Shown piece by piece: positions 45,320 through 54,799 of a stretch of DNA of 64,000 nt. The notes under the pieces are model-generated. The model saw only the letters and a program-made list of their open reading frames with translations. It was not told where the DNA came from and ran no database searches. A program made the position numbers and the translations under genes. This DNA comes from Kocuria flava (GTDB lineage Bacteria > Actinomycetota > Actinomycetes > Actinomycetales > Micrococcaceae), in assembly GCF_001482365.1 (NCBI RefSeq), contig NZ_CP013254.1, positions 248,001 to 312,000 on the forward strand, given 5' to 3'. How positions within the stretch are numbered: position 1 is the stretch's first letter; every line of letters starts with the position of its first letter.

Positions 45320-46075
45320 TCAGGCCGCAGCGGGTCCGGCCGAGCCCAGCCGCTGGTCCTCCGTGACCAGCGGCAGCCCGAGCCGGCGCAGCCCGGCCCA
45401 CGCCGTGACCTGGTTGGCCGTGAGCACCGGCTTGCCGAGCTCGTCCTCGAGCGCGGCGATGATGTGGAAGGTCGGCAGGTTGGTGCAGGAGACGAAGACG
45501 GCCTGCGCGTCGGAGCGGTCGGCCCGCCGGACGAGCTCCGCCGTGGTGGCGTACGGGACGTGCCAGATCAGCCGGTCCAGCCCCAGGCCCGCCGTGCCCA
45601 CGACCGTGCGCCCGTCGGCCGCGAGGAAGTCCTCGAGCCGGGCCGTCAGCCGCTCGACGTAGGGGGTGGCGATCGCCAGGCGGGTGACCCCCAGCGCGTC
45701 CAGCGCCTCGAGCAGGGCCTCCGACGTGGTCACGGCCGGGGCGCCCACCTCCTCCGCGATGGCGGCGGAGATGCGCCGGGCCCCCTCGATCCCGTTCACG
45801 AAACTGCCCGAGGTGCAGGCGAAGACGACCGCCTCCGGCTCGACGGCCGTGAGGCACCGGGCGGTGGAGCGGATCTCCGCGTCGTCGCCCAGCGCGCTGG
45901 CCATGATCTCGTCGACCACCAGGGGGTGGTGGGGCGTGCGGGCGACGGCCAGCGAGACGTCGTCCGGCATCCAGCGCCACAGCTCCCGGTCGAGCGCCAT
46001 GTCGTAGGGGTTCACGACGCCGATGACGCGGTCCGGGGCCGGCCCCTCCGGGATGAACCGTGAAATGTTGGCCAT
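45320..46075 (-). CDS. Asp/Glu racemase / maleate isomerase superfamily protein B, two Cys
   Basis: 251-aa relative of protein A. Both catalytic cysteines are present: Cys87 (VFACTSGSF) and Cys197 (FVSCTNLPTF). VNPYDMALDRELWRWMP is an N-terminal block of the family, and NQVTAWAGLRRLGLP ends the domain. It could isomerise a cis-dicarboxylate such as maleate, or racemise an acid. I chose the ATG at 46073-46075; a GTG at 46090 is an alternative. GntR operator 6 lies 24 bp upstream. Confidence 0.85.
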   Translation of the reverse strand: MANISRFIPEGPAPDRVIGVVNPYDMALDRELWRWMPDDVSLAVARTPHHPLVVDEIMASALGDDAEIRSTARCLTAVEPEAVVFACTSGSFVNGIEGARRISAAIAEEVGAPAVTTSEALLEALDALGVTRLAIATPYVERLTARLEDFLAADGRTVVGTAGLGLDRLIWHVPYATTAELVRRADRSDAQAVFVSCTNLPTFHIIAALEDELGKPVLTANQVTAWAGLRRLGLPLVTEDQRLGSAGPAAA

Positions 46076-46098
46076 GCCACATGGTCCCACGGTGTCTG

Positions 46099-46110
46099 AT
46101 CGTCGACAAT
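46099..46110. promoter_or_regulatory. GntR operator 6 (ATCGTCGACAAT)
   Basis: One base off the consensus. It lies directly upstream of racemase-like gene B, probably at the -35, and marks the right end of the island. Confidence 0.75.
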
Positions 46111-46175
46111 CCTCGGCCGGGAGGATGACGTCCGCCCGGTCCGGACGTCCCCCGCCCGGGAACGGCGCCGGCGGG

Positions 46176-46595
46176 TCAGCGGGAGAGCTGCGCCGCCGCG
46201 GTGGGGTCGGAGTCGTCGAGGAACTGCTGGATGCGCTCGGCCTCGTCGAGCTCGCCGATCGCGGCGGCGGCCCGGCCGAGGGCGGCGAGGGCCCGCAGGA
46301 AGCCGCGGTTGGGCTCGTGGGCGAAGGGGACGGGGCCGTGGCCCTTCCAGCCGTGGCGGCGCAGGGCGTCGAGGCCGCGGTGGTAGCCGACGCGGGCGTA
46401 GGCGTAGCCCTCGAGGGTGCGGCCCTCGTCGAGGGCGTCCTCGGCGCACATCGCCCAGGGCAGGGAGGCCTTGGGGAAGCGGAGGGCGAGGTCCTCGGCC
46501 TCGTCGCCGGCCTCGAGCCGCGCGCTCAGCGCGGGGTCCTCGCTCAGGAGGGTGGGCTCGGGGCCGTCGAGGAGGTTCTTGCCGGCGAGGCTCAT
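46176..46595 (-). CDS. DUF3151 protein
   Basis: 139-aa soluble helical protein of DUF3151, an actinobacteria-specific family of unknown function. Recognisable parts are LRFPKASLPWAMCAEDAL, YAYARVGYHRGLDALRRHGWKGHGPVPFAHEPNRGFLRAL and GELDEAERIQQFLDD. It is the usual neighbour of fba. gaaggac precedes the ATG. Confidence 0.9.
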   Translation of the reverse strand: MSLAGKNLLDGPEPTLLSEDPALSARLEAGDEAEDLALRFPKASLPWAMCAEDALDEGRTLEGYAYARVGYHRGLDALRRHGWKGHGPVPFAHEPNRGFLRALAALGRAAAAIGELDEAERIQQFLDDSDPTAAAQLSR

Positions 46596-46640
46596 GGGTG
46601 CGGGTCCTTCCGATCGGTGTCGCGGGGCGGGTGGGACGGG

Positions 46641-46674
46641 CGACGGCGGCGCCCGTGGCAGGGCGCCGCCGTCG
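46641..46674. terminator. 14-bp hairpin after fba
   Basis: Perfect arms 46641-46654 and 46661-46674 with a 6-nt loop, directly downstream of fba on the minus strand. Confidence 0.75.
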
Positions 46675-46706
46675 GTGCTCCGCCGGGTGCGGCGGGCGCG
46701 GGGGTC

Positions 46707-47729
46707 CTACTTGACCGAGGTCCCGGCGGAGCCGAGGTTCTCGCAGGCCTCGACCACGCGGGCGGCCATGGACTCCTCGGCGAGGGCGCCCCACACGCGC
46801 GGGTCGTACTTCTTCTTGTTGCCGACCTCGCCGTCGATCTTCAGCACGCCGTCGTAGTTGGTGAACATGTGCCCCGCGACCGGGCGGGTGAAGGCGTACT
46901 GGGTGTCGGTGTCCACGTTCATCTTGACCACGCCGTAGGAGACGGCGTCGGCGATCTCCTGCGCGGAGGACCCGGAGCCGCCGTGGAAGACGAGGTCGAA
47001 GGGCCGGTCCTGGCCGAGCTTGGCCCCGACCTCCTGCTGGATCTGCTGCAGCAGCTCCGGGCGCAGCTTGACCCCGCCGGGCTTGTACACCCCGTGCACG
47101 TTGCCGAAGGTCAGGGCGGTGAGGTAGCGGCCGTTCTCCCCGGCGCCGAGGGCCTCCACGGTGGCCAGGCCGTCCTCGACGGTGGAGTAGAGCTTCTCGT
47201 TGATCTCGTTCTCGACGCCGTCCTCCTCGCCGCCGACCGCGCCGATCTCGACCTCGAGGATGATCTTGGCCTTGGACGTGCGGGCCAGCAGCTCCTGGGC
47301 GATCTTCAGGTTCTCGTCGAGCTCGATCGCCGAGCCGTCCCACATGTGGGACTGGAAGATCGGGTCCTCGCCGCGGGCCACGGCCTTCTCCGACTCCTCC
47401 AGCAGCGGCAGCACGAAGCCCTCGAGCTTGTCCTGCGGGCAGTGGTCGGTGTGCAGGGCGATGTTGACGTCGTAGTTCTTCGCGACCTCGCGGGCGAAGG
47501 CGGCCATCGCGAGCGAGCCGGTGACCATGTCCTTGACGGAGGCCCCGGACCAGTAGGCGGCGCCGCCGGTGGAGGCCTGGATGATGCCGTCCGAGCCGGC
47601 CTCGGCGAAGCCGCGGATCGCGGCGTTGAGGGTCTGGGAGGAGGTGACGTTGATCGCCGGGTAGGCGAAGCCCTTCTCCTTGGCGCGGTCGATCATCTCG
47701 GCGTAGACGTCAGGGGTGGCGATGGGCAT
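46707..47729 (-). CDS. fba: Class II fructose-bisphosphate aldolase
   Basis: 340-aa zinc-dependent aldolase of glycolysis and gluconeogenesis. It has IALHTDHCPQDK (zinc His and catalytic Asp, about 92-101), the second metal block LEVEIGAVGGEEDG, LTFGNVHGVYKPG, and the phosphate-binding FHGGSGSS and KMNVDTDTQYAFT. The length is normal. The ATG has aaggagt upstream. Confidence 0.97.
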   Translation of the reverse strand: MPIATPDVYAEMIDRAKEKGFAYPAINVTSSQTLNAAIRGFAEAGSDGIIQASTGGAAYWSGASVKDMVTGSLAMAAFAREVAKNYDVNIALHTDHCPQDKLEGFVLPLLEESEKAVARGEDPIFQSHMWDGSAIELDENLKIAQELLARTSKAKIILEVEIGAVGGEEDGVENEINEKLYSTVEDGLATVEALGAGENGRYLTALTFGNVHGVYKPGGVKLRPELLQQIQQEVGAKLGQDRPFDLVFHGGSGSSAQEIADAVSYGVVKMNVDTDTQYAFTRPVAGHMFTNYDGVLKIDGEVGNKKKYDPRVWGALAEESMAARVVEACENLGSAGTSVK

Positions 47730-47811
47730 GCTGACTCCTTCGGGTCGGGTGTGGCCTGCGCCCCACTCTAGCGGCCCGGCCCGCGGGGGACGACGGGCGC
47801 GGCGCGGGGCG

Positions 47812-48447
47812 TCACGGAACGGTCTGGCCGAAGACGTGGCGGCGGACCCAGGCGTGCATCGCGACCGCGGCCGCCGCGGAGGCGTTGACGGAGCGGGTCG
47901 AGCCGAACTGGGCGATGGACAGGGTGGCCTGGGCCGCCGCGTGCATCTGCGGGCTGAGCCCGGGGCCTTCCTGCCCGAAGACCAGCACGCAGCGCTCCGG
48001 CAGGTCGTAGGTCTCCAGCGGCCGGGAGTCCGGGAAGTTGTCGACCCCGATCACGGGCAGCCCCTCGGCGCGCGCCCACGCGGTGAACTCCTCGACGCCG
48101 CCGTGGTGGCGCACGTGCTGGTAGCGGTCGGTCACCATCGCGCCGCGGCGGTTCCAGCGCCGCCGGCCCACGATGTGCACCTCCCGGGCGAGGAAGGCGT
48201 TGGCGGTGCGCACCACGGAGCCGATGTTGAGGTCGTGCTGCCAGTTCTCGACGGCGACGTGGAAGGCGTGCCGGCGGGTGTCGAGGTCGGCGACCACGGC
48301 CTCCGTGCGCCAGTAGCGGTAGGCGTCGACGACGTTGCGGCGGTCGCCGTGGGCGAGCAGCTCCGGGTCCCAGTGCTCGCCCTCGGGCCACGGGCCCTCC
48401 CAGGGGCCGACGCCGACCTCCGGCGCGCCGTCCGGCCGGTCAGTCAA
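47812..48447 (-). CDS. SpoU/TrmH-family RNA 2'-O-methyltransferase
   Basis: 211-aa SPOUT methyltransferase that methylates a ribose in tRNA or rRNA using S-adenosylmethionine. The family motifs are NWQHDLNIGSVVRTANAF (about 70), CVLVFGQEGPGLS, and STRSVNASAAAAVAMHAW with the knot loop. The target RNA is not known. The start is probably the TTG that overlaps the pyrE stop region, since no ATG or GTG precedes the conserved part. It is co-transcribed with pyrE. Confidence 0.88.
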   Translation of the reverse strand: MTDRPDGAPEVGVGPWEGPWPEGEHWDPELLAHGDRRNVVDAYRYWRTEAVVADLDTRRHAFHVAVENWQHDLNIGSVVRTANAFLAREVHIVGRRRWNRRGAMVTDRYQHVRHHGGVEEFTAWARAEGLPVIGVDNFPDSRPLETYDLPERCVLVFGQEGPGLSPQMHAAAQATLSIAQFGSTRSVNASAAAAVAMHAWVRRHVFGQTVP

Positions 48448-49021
48448 GCCCGAGCTCGTCCTTGGTGAAGGCGTGCAGGCAGGGCACGCCGGCGGTGTCC
48501 TGGATCCGCTCGGTGGCCCCGGTGAGCCGGTCCACGATCACGGCCACGGCCACGACGTTGGCCCCGGCCCGCTGCAGGGCCTCGACCGCGGTGAGCGCGG
48601 AGCCCCCGGTGGTGGAGGTGTCCTCGACGACGACGACGTCGCGGCCCTGCACGCCCGGGCCCTCGACCTGGCGGCCCATCCCGTAGCTCTTCTGGTCCTT
48701 GCGGACCACGAACGCGTCCACGGCCCGCCCCTGGCCCCCGGCCGCGTGCATGACGGCGGTGCCGACGGGGTCGGCGCCCATGGTCAGCCCGCCCACGGCG
48801 TCGAAGGAGATCCCGGCCTCGTCGAGCATCGCGAGCATCACCTGCCCCACGTAGCGGGAGGCCTCGTGGTGGAGGGTCACCCGGCGCAGGTCCACGTAGT
48901 AGTCGGCCTCGATGCCGCTGGCGAGGGTCACCTTCCCGCGCACCACGGCGAGGTCGACGATCAGCTGGCGGAGGCGGTCGCGGGCCGTCGCGAGGTCGAC
49001 GGGCGAGAAGTCAGTGGTCAT
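48440..49021 (-). CDS. pyrE: Orotate phosphoribosyltransferase
   Basis: 193-aa enzyme that makes OMP from orotate and PRPP in pyrimidine synthesis. The PRPP loop VVVVEDTSTTGGSALTAVEAL is at about 125-145, and VRKDQKSYGMGRQVEGP is the flexible-loop region. The length is a little short of the E. coli form but normal for actinobacteria. TAGACT lies 6 nt before the ATG, so the transcript is probably leaderless. Confidence 0.95.
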   Translation of the reverse strand: MTTDFSPVDLATARDRLRQLIVDLAVVRGKVTLASGIEADYYVDLRRVTLHHEASRYVGQVMLAMLDEAGISFDAVGGLTMGADPVGTAVMHAAGGQGRAVDAFVVRKDQKSYGMGRQVEGPGVQGRDVVVVEDTSTTGGSALTAVEALQRAGANVVAVAVIVDRLTGATERIQDTAGVPCLHAFTKDELGLD

Positions 49022-49027
49022 GGGCCC

Positions 49028-49033
49028 AGTCTA
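49028..49033 (-). promoter_or_regulatory. -10 box TAGACT, leaderless start of pyrE
   Basis: Complement of agtcta, six bases ahead of the pyrE ATG. Confidence 0.5.
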
Positions 49034-49119
49034 TGGGGCGTCCCGGGGCGCGGGCGGCGGCTCCGCACGCTCCCGGGGGCCCGCCGCCCCTCGCACGGCG
49101 GATCCCCGGGAGACGGGGC

Positions 49120-49878
49120 TCAGCGCGGGGCCATGCGCAGGGCGCCGTCCATCCGCACGGTCGTGCCGTTGAGGTAGTCGTTGTCGAGGAACGCCGCCAC
49201 GAGCTGCGCGAACTCCCCGGGCCGGCCCAGCCGCCGCGGGAACGGGACCCCCGCCGCGAGGCCGGCCCGGAACTCGTCGCTGACCGTGGCCAGCATGGGG
49301 GTCTCGACCACGCCGGGGGCGATGGTGTTCACCCGGATGCCGGCGCTCGCGAGGTCGCGGGCCGCGGTGAGGCCGAGGCTGTGCACCCCGCCCTTGGAGG
49401 CCGCGTAGGCGGCCTGCCCCACCTGTCCCTCGAACGCGGCGACGGAGGCGGTGTTGACGACCAGCCCGCGCTGCCCGTCGTCGTCGACGGGGTCGGTCGC
49501 GGCGATGTGCTCGGCGGCGAGCGCGAGGACGGTGAAGGTGCCGAGCAGGTTCACGCGCAGCACGGTCTCGAACAGCTCGAGGTCGTGCACGCCCCCGCGT
49601 CCCAGCACGCGGGCGGAGGGGGCGATCCCGGCGCAGTTGACGACCGTGCGCAGCGGCCCCTGCCCGGCGGCGGTCTCCACGGCGGCGGCCACGGCGGCGC
49701 GGTCGGTGACGTCGGCGGGGGCATAGCGGACCCCGGGCACGTCGGGGGCCCGCTCGAGCGCGGCGGGCAGGTCGAGGCCGGTCACGCGCACGCCGCGGCC
49801 GGCGAGCATGGCGGCGGTGGCGGCGCCGAGGCCGGAGGCGGCGCCGGTGACGAGGGCGGAGGTGTCGGTGACGTCCAT
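49120..49878 (-). CDS. Short-chain dehydrogenase, 3-hydroxyacyl-CoA dehydrogenase type II-like
   Basis: 252-aa classical SDR with TGAASGLGAATA (about 11-22), NCAG, the catalytic Ser in NTASVAAFEGQVGQ and YAASK. VGQAAYAASKGGVHSLGLTAARDLA together with RVNTIAPGVVETPML resembles the HSD17B10/type II 3-hydroxyacyl-CoA dehydrogenase group. It may act with the acyl-CoA dehydrogenase just upstream in fatty- or branched-acid oxidation. The substrate is inferred. Confidence 0.87.
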   Translation of the reverse strand: MDVTDTSALVTGAASGLGAATAAMLAGRGVRVTGLDLPAALERAPDVPGVRYAPADVTDRAAVAAAVETAAGQGPLRTVVNCAGIAPSARVLGRGGVHDLELFETVLRVNLLGTFTVLALAAEHIAATDPVDDDGQRGLVVNTASVAAFEGQVGQAAYAASKGGVHSLGLTAARDLASAGIRVNTIAPGVVETPMLATVSDEFRAGLAAGVPFPRRLGRPGEFAQLVAAFLDNDYLNGTTVRMDGALRMAPR

Positions 49879-49908
49879 GCGGGGTCCTTCCGTGCGGCGG
49901 GTCGGGGC

Positions 49909-51117
49909 TCAGACGAAGGCGGAGACGCCGGTGACGGCCCGGCCCACGATCAGGGCGTTGATCTCGTAGGTGCCCTCGTAGGTGTGGATGATCTCGATGT
50001 CGGCGAAGACCTTGGCCATCCCGTGCTCGGCGACCACACCGTTGCCGCCGAGCAGGTTCCGGCCCAGGGCCGCCGACTCGCGGGCGAGGCGGGTCGTGGT
50101 GGCCTTCGCGAGCGCGGCCTGGGGCATGTCCAGGCGCCCCTCCTCCTGCAGCCCGGCGATGCGGGCCATCAGACCCAGGGACGCGGAGGCGTTGCCCAGG
50201 ATCCGGGCCAGCGGCTCCTGCACGAGCTGGAAGGCGGCCAGGGGCCGGCCGAACTGCCGGCGGGCGAGCGCGTAGTCGCGGGCGATGTCGAAGACCGCGA
50301 GCTGGGCGCCGGCGGCCTGCCAGCCGACCCACGCGCGGGAGTTGCGCAGCATCTCGTTGGCGGCGGCGAAGCCGGTGGCCCCCGGCAGGAGGGCCTCGGC
50401 CGGGACGCGCACGGCGTCGAGGACGAGGTCGGCGTTCTGCATGATGCGCAGCCCGAGCTTGTGCTCGATCTTCGTGGCGGTGAACCCGGGGCGGTCGGTC
50501 TCCACGAGGAAGCCCTTGATCTGCCCGTCGGCGGTGTCGCGGGCCCACACGATGGCGACGTCGGCGACGGTGCCGGCCCCGATCCACCGCTTGGTGCCGG
50601 TGAGCACCCAGTCCCCGCCGTCGCGGGTCGCGGTGGTGGACAGGCCTCCGGCGATGTCGGAGCCGTGCTCGGGCTCGGTGAGCGCGAAGGCGCCCAGGGC
50701 GCGGAAGGTGCGCAGGGCGGGCAGCCACCGCTGCTTCTGCTCGGGGGAGCCCAGGGCGTCGATCAGCCCGAGGATCAGCTCGTTGTGGATGCCCACGAGG
50801 GCGCTCAGGGACACGTCCGCCCGGGCCACCTCGGCGTGGGCGAGGCCGGTGAACAGCCGGGAGGCCCCGGAGAGCTCGAGCTCGCCCAGCCCGTGCTCGG
50901 CGAGGGCGGGCAGCAGGTGGGCGGGGAACTCCTCGCGGGTCCAGGGCTCGACGACGGCGGGGCGGATGCGGGTCTGCAGGAACTCGTGCAGGGCCGCGAG
51001 CCGTTCCCGCTCGGCGGGCGGCAGGAGGCCGGCGAAGCCGAGCAGGTCGGCGTCGGGGCAGGGGATGCCGGGGGTCTCCGTCACGGACGGGGATTCCCCG
51101 CGCAGGACCGGTGTCAT
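49909..51117 (-). CDS. Acyl-CoA dehydrogenase (glutaryl-CoA dehydrogenase-like)
   Basis: 402-aa flavoprotein. It has GAFALTEPEHGSDIAGGLSTTA (FAD/substrate loop, about 143-164), TGTKRWIGAGTVADVAIVWA, the Arg-containing ARRQFGRPLAAFQLVQEPLA and the C-terminal IIHTYEGTYEINALIVGRAVTG with the catalytic Glu. The LTEPxHGSD pattern and IGAGTVAD point to the glutaryl-CoA dehydrogenase side of the family. It lies 30 nt upstream of the SDR gene, and the two are probably co-transcribed. Confidence 0.9.
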   Translation of the reverse strand: MTPVLRGESPSVTETPGIPCPDADLLGFAGLLPPAERERLAALHEFLQTRIRPAVVEPWTREEFPAHLLPALAEHGLGELELSGASRLFTGLAHAEVARADVSLSALVGIHNELILGLIDALGSPEQKQRWLPALRTFRALGAFALTEPEHGSDIAGGLSTTATRDGGDWVLTGTKRWIGAGTVADVAIVWARDTADGQIKGFLVETDRPGFTATKIEHKLGLRIMQNADLVLDAVRVPAEALLPGATGFAAANEMLRNSRAWVGWQAAGAQLAVFDIARDYALARRQFGRPLAAFQLVQEPLARILGNASASLGLMARIAGLQEEGRLDMPQAALAKATTTRLARESAALGRNLLGGNGVVAEHGMAKVFADIEIIHTYEGTYEINALIVGRAVTGVSAFV

Positions 51118-51224
51118 GGGGTGTCCTCTCGCCGGACCGCCCGTGCGGGGGGTCTCCCCGGGGGTGCGGGCCGGACAGTGCGTCGGTGCGGTGGGTCGGT
51201 GCCACGATCGTACTGTGACCGGGC

Positions 51225-51935
51225 TCACCGGGCGGGCCGCACCGCCGCGCCGGTCCCGCTCCCCCGGTCCGGTTGGTGGTCCCGGGCCGGGGGCGCCGCC
51301 CGTCCGTGCTCGATCCGCAGGCCCGCGCCGGCCAGCGCGGCGACGTCGGCGGGGTCGTGGGTGACGACCACCGCCATCCGGTCGGCGAGCACGCGGGCCA
51401 GCAGCCGGCGCAGGGCGGGGGCGGTCTCGGCGTCGAGGGAGGCGAAGGGCTCGTCGAGCAGCAGCAGCCGCGGCTCCGCGGCGAGGGCGCGGGCGAGGGC
51501 CACGCGCTGGGCCTGGCCGCCGGAGAGCTCCCCGGGGCGGCGGCGGGCCAGCCCGGTGGCGTCGACCGCGGCCAGCCAGCGCAGGGCGCGCTCGCGGGCC
51601 GGGCCGCGGCCGGCCCCGCGGGCGCGGGGGCCGAAGGCGACGTTCTCGAGCACGGACAGGTGCGGGAAGAGCAGGGGGTCCTGGGCCAGCAGGACGATCC
51701 CGCGCTCGGGGGCGGGCACCCAGCGGCCGCGGCCGCGGGCGTCGAGGTCGAACAGGACCCGCCCGTCCAGCACGGCCCGGCCGGTGTCGGGCACGAGCAG
51801 CCCGGCGGCGACCTCGAGCAGGGAGGACTTGCCCGCGCCGTTGGGCCCGGTCACGGCGAGGGTCTGCCCCTCGGCCACGGTGACGGACAGGTCCAGCCCG
51901 CGCCGGGCCACCCGGGCGGTGAGCTCGAGGCTCAC
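51225..51935 (-). CDS. modC: Molybdate ABC transporter ATP-binding protein
   Basis: 236-aa ATPase with Walker [38 protein letters not shown], signature [15 protein letters not shown], Walker [15 protein letters not shown] and the switch His in [10 protein letters not shown]. It is much shorter than E. coli ModC (about 350 aa) because the C-terminal molybdate-sensing (TOBE) domain is missing. The GTG overlaps the modB stop (GTGA). The assignment to molybdate rests on the modB and modA neighbours. Confidence 0.88.
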   Translation of the reverse strand: MSLELTARVARRGLDLSVTVAEGQTLAVTGPNGAGKSSLLEVAAGLLVPDTGRAVLDGRVLFDLDARGRGRWVPAPERGIVLLAQDPLLFPHLSVLENVAFGPRARGAGRGPARERALRWLAAVDATGLARRRPGELSGGQAQRVALARALAAEPRLLLLDEPFASLDAETAPALRRLLARVLADRMAVVVTHDPADVAALAGAGLRIEHGRAAPPARDHQPDRGSGTGAAVRPAR

Positions 51936-52852
51936 CGGCGGTCCCCCGTACCGGGGCGCGCGCCGTCGGCGGGGGTGCCGGCCGGGGCGCCGCCCGCACC
52001 GGGACCGCGGGCGGCGCGGAAGCGCCCGGGGGCCGAGACGCCGACGACGGCCACGGCCACGACCACCAGCAGCAGGGACAGGGCGACGGCGGCGTCGGGG
52101 TCGGTCTCGCGCTGAAGGTAGATCTCCAGGGGCAGGGTGCGGGTGACGCCCTCGAGGCTGCCGGCGAAGGTGAGGGTGGCCCCGAACTCCCCGAGGCTGC
52201 GGGCGAAGGCGAGCACGGCCCCCGAGGCGAGCCCGGGCAGCACGAGGGGCAGGGTGACTCGGCGCAGCACCGTGCCGGGGCGGGCGCCGAGGGTCGCGGC
52301 GACGCGCTCGTAGCGCTCCCCGCCCGTGCGCAGGGCGCCCTCGAGGCTGACCACGAGGAACGGCAGGGACACGAAGGTCTGGGCGAGGACCACGGCGGCG
52401 GTGGTGAAGGCGATGCTGATCCCGGCGAGCTCGAGGTGGCGCCCGAGCAGGCCGTTGCGCCCGAAGGTGTAGAGCAGCGCCAGGCCGCCGACGACGGGCG
52501 GCAGCACGAGCGGCAGCAGCACGAGCCCGCGCAGCGCGCGCCGGCCGGGGAAGGCCGTGCGCGCCAGCAGCAGCGCGAGGGGCACGCCCAGCAGCACGCA
52601 CAGCACGGTGCTGGCGGCCGCGGTGCGCAGGCTCAGCCCGAGGGCGTGCAGCGCCGAGGGGGAGCCGATCAGCCCGAGGAAACCGCTCCAGTCCACGCGG
52701 GCGACCATCGCGACCACGGGAAGGACCACGAGCGCCGCGCCCAGCGCCGCGGGCGCCCACAGCCAGCGGGGCACCCCCGTGGCGGCGCGCGGGCGGCGGC
52801 GTACCCGCGGCGGGCGCGGGGTCCTCACGGGGGCGGGGGGCCGGGCGGTCAC
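51932..52852 (-). CDS. modB: Molybdate ABC transporter permease
   Basis: 306-aa inner-membrane permease with about six hydrophobic segments. The binding-protein-dependent transport (EAA) loop is [74 protein letters not shown] is typical of ModB. The first 25 residues are Arg/Pro-rich. The GTG lies 7 nt after the recQ stop, and the stop overlaps modC. Confidence 0.9.
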   Translation of the reverse strand: MTARPPAPVRTPRPPRVRRRPRAATGVPRWLWAPAALGAALVVLPVVAMVARVDWSGFLGLIGSPSALHALGLSLRTAAASTVLCVLLGVPLALLLARTAFPGRRALRGLVLLPLVLPPVVGGLALLYTFGRNGLLGRHLELAGISIAFTTAAVVLAQTFVSLPFLVVSLEGALRTGGERYERVAATLGARPGTVLRRVTLPLVLPGLASGAVLAFARSLGEFGATLTFAGSLEGVTRTLPLEIYLQRETDPDAAVALSLLLVVVAVAVVGVSAPGRFRAARGPGAGGAPAGTPADGARPGTGDRR

Positions 52853-52859
52853 GGCCGTC

Positions 52860-54743
<1,884 letters not shown>

Positions 54744-54749
54744 ACGGCC

Positions 54750-54755
54750 AGGGTA
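54750..54755 (-). promoter_or_regulatory. -10 box TACCCT, leaderless start of recQ
   Basis: Complement of agggta, six bases before the recQ GTG. Confidence 0.45.
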
Positions 54756-54799
54756 GCCGCTGCGGGCGGCGCCCCGGTGCGGGGCGCCGTGCCGGGCGC

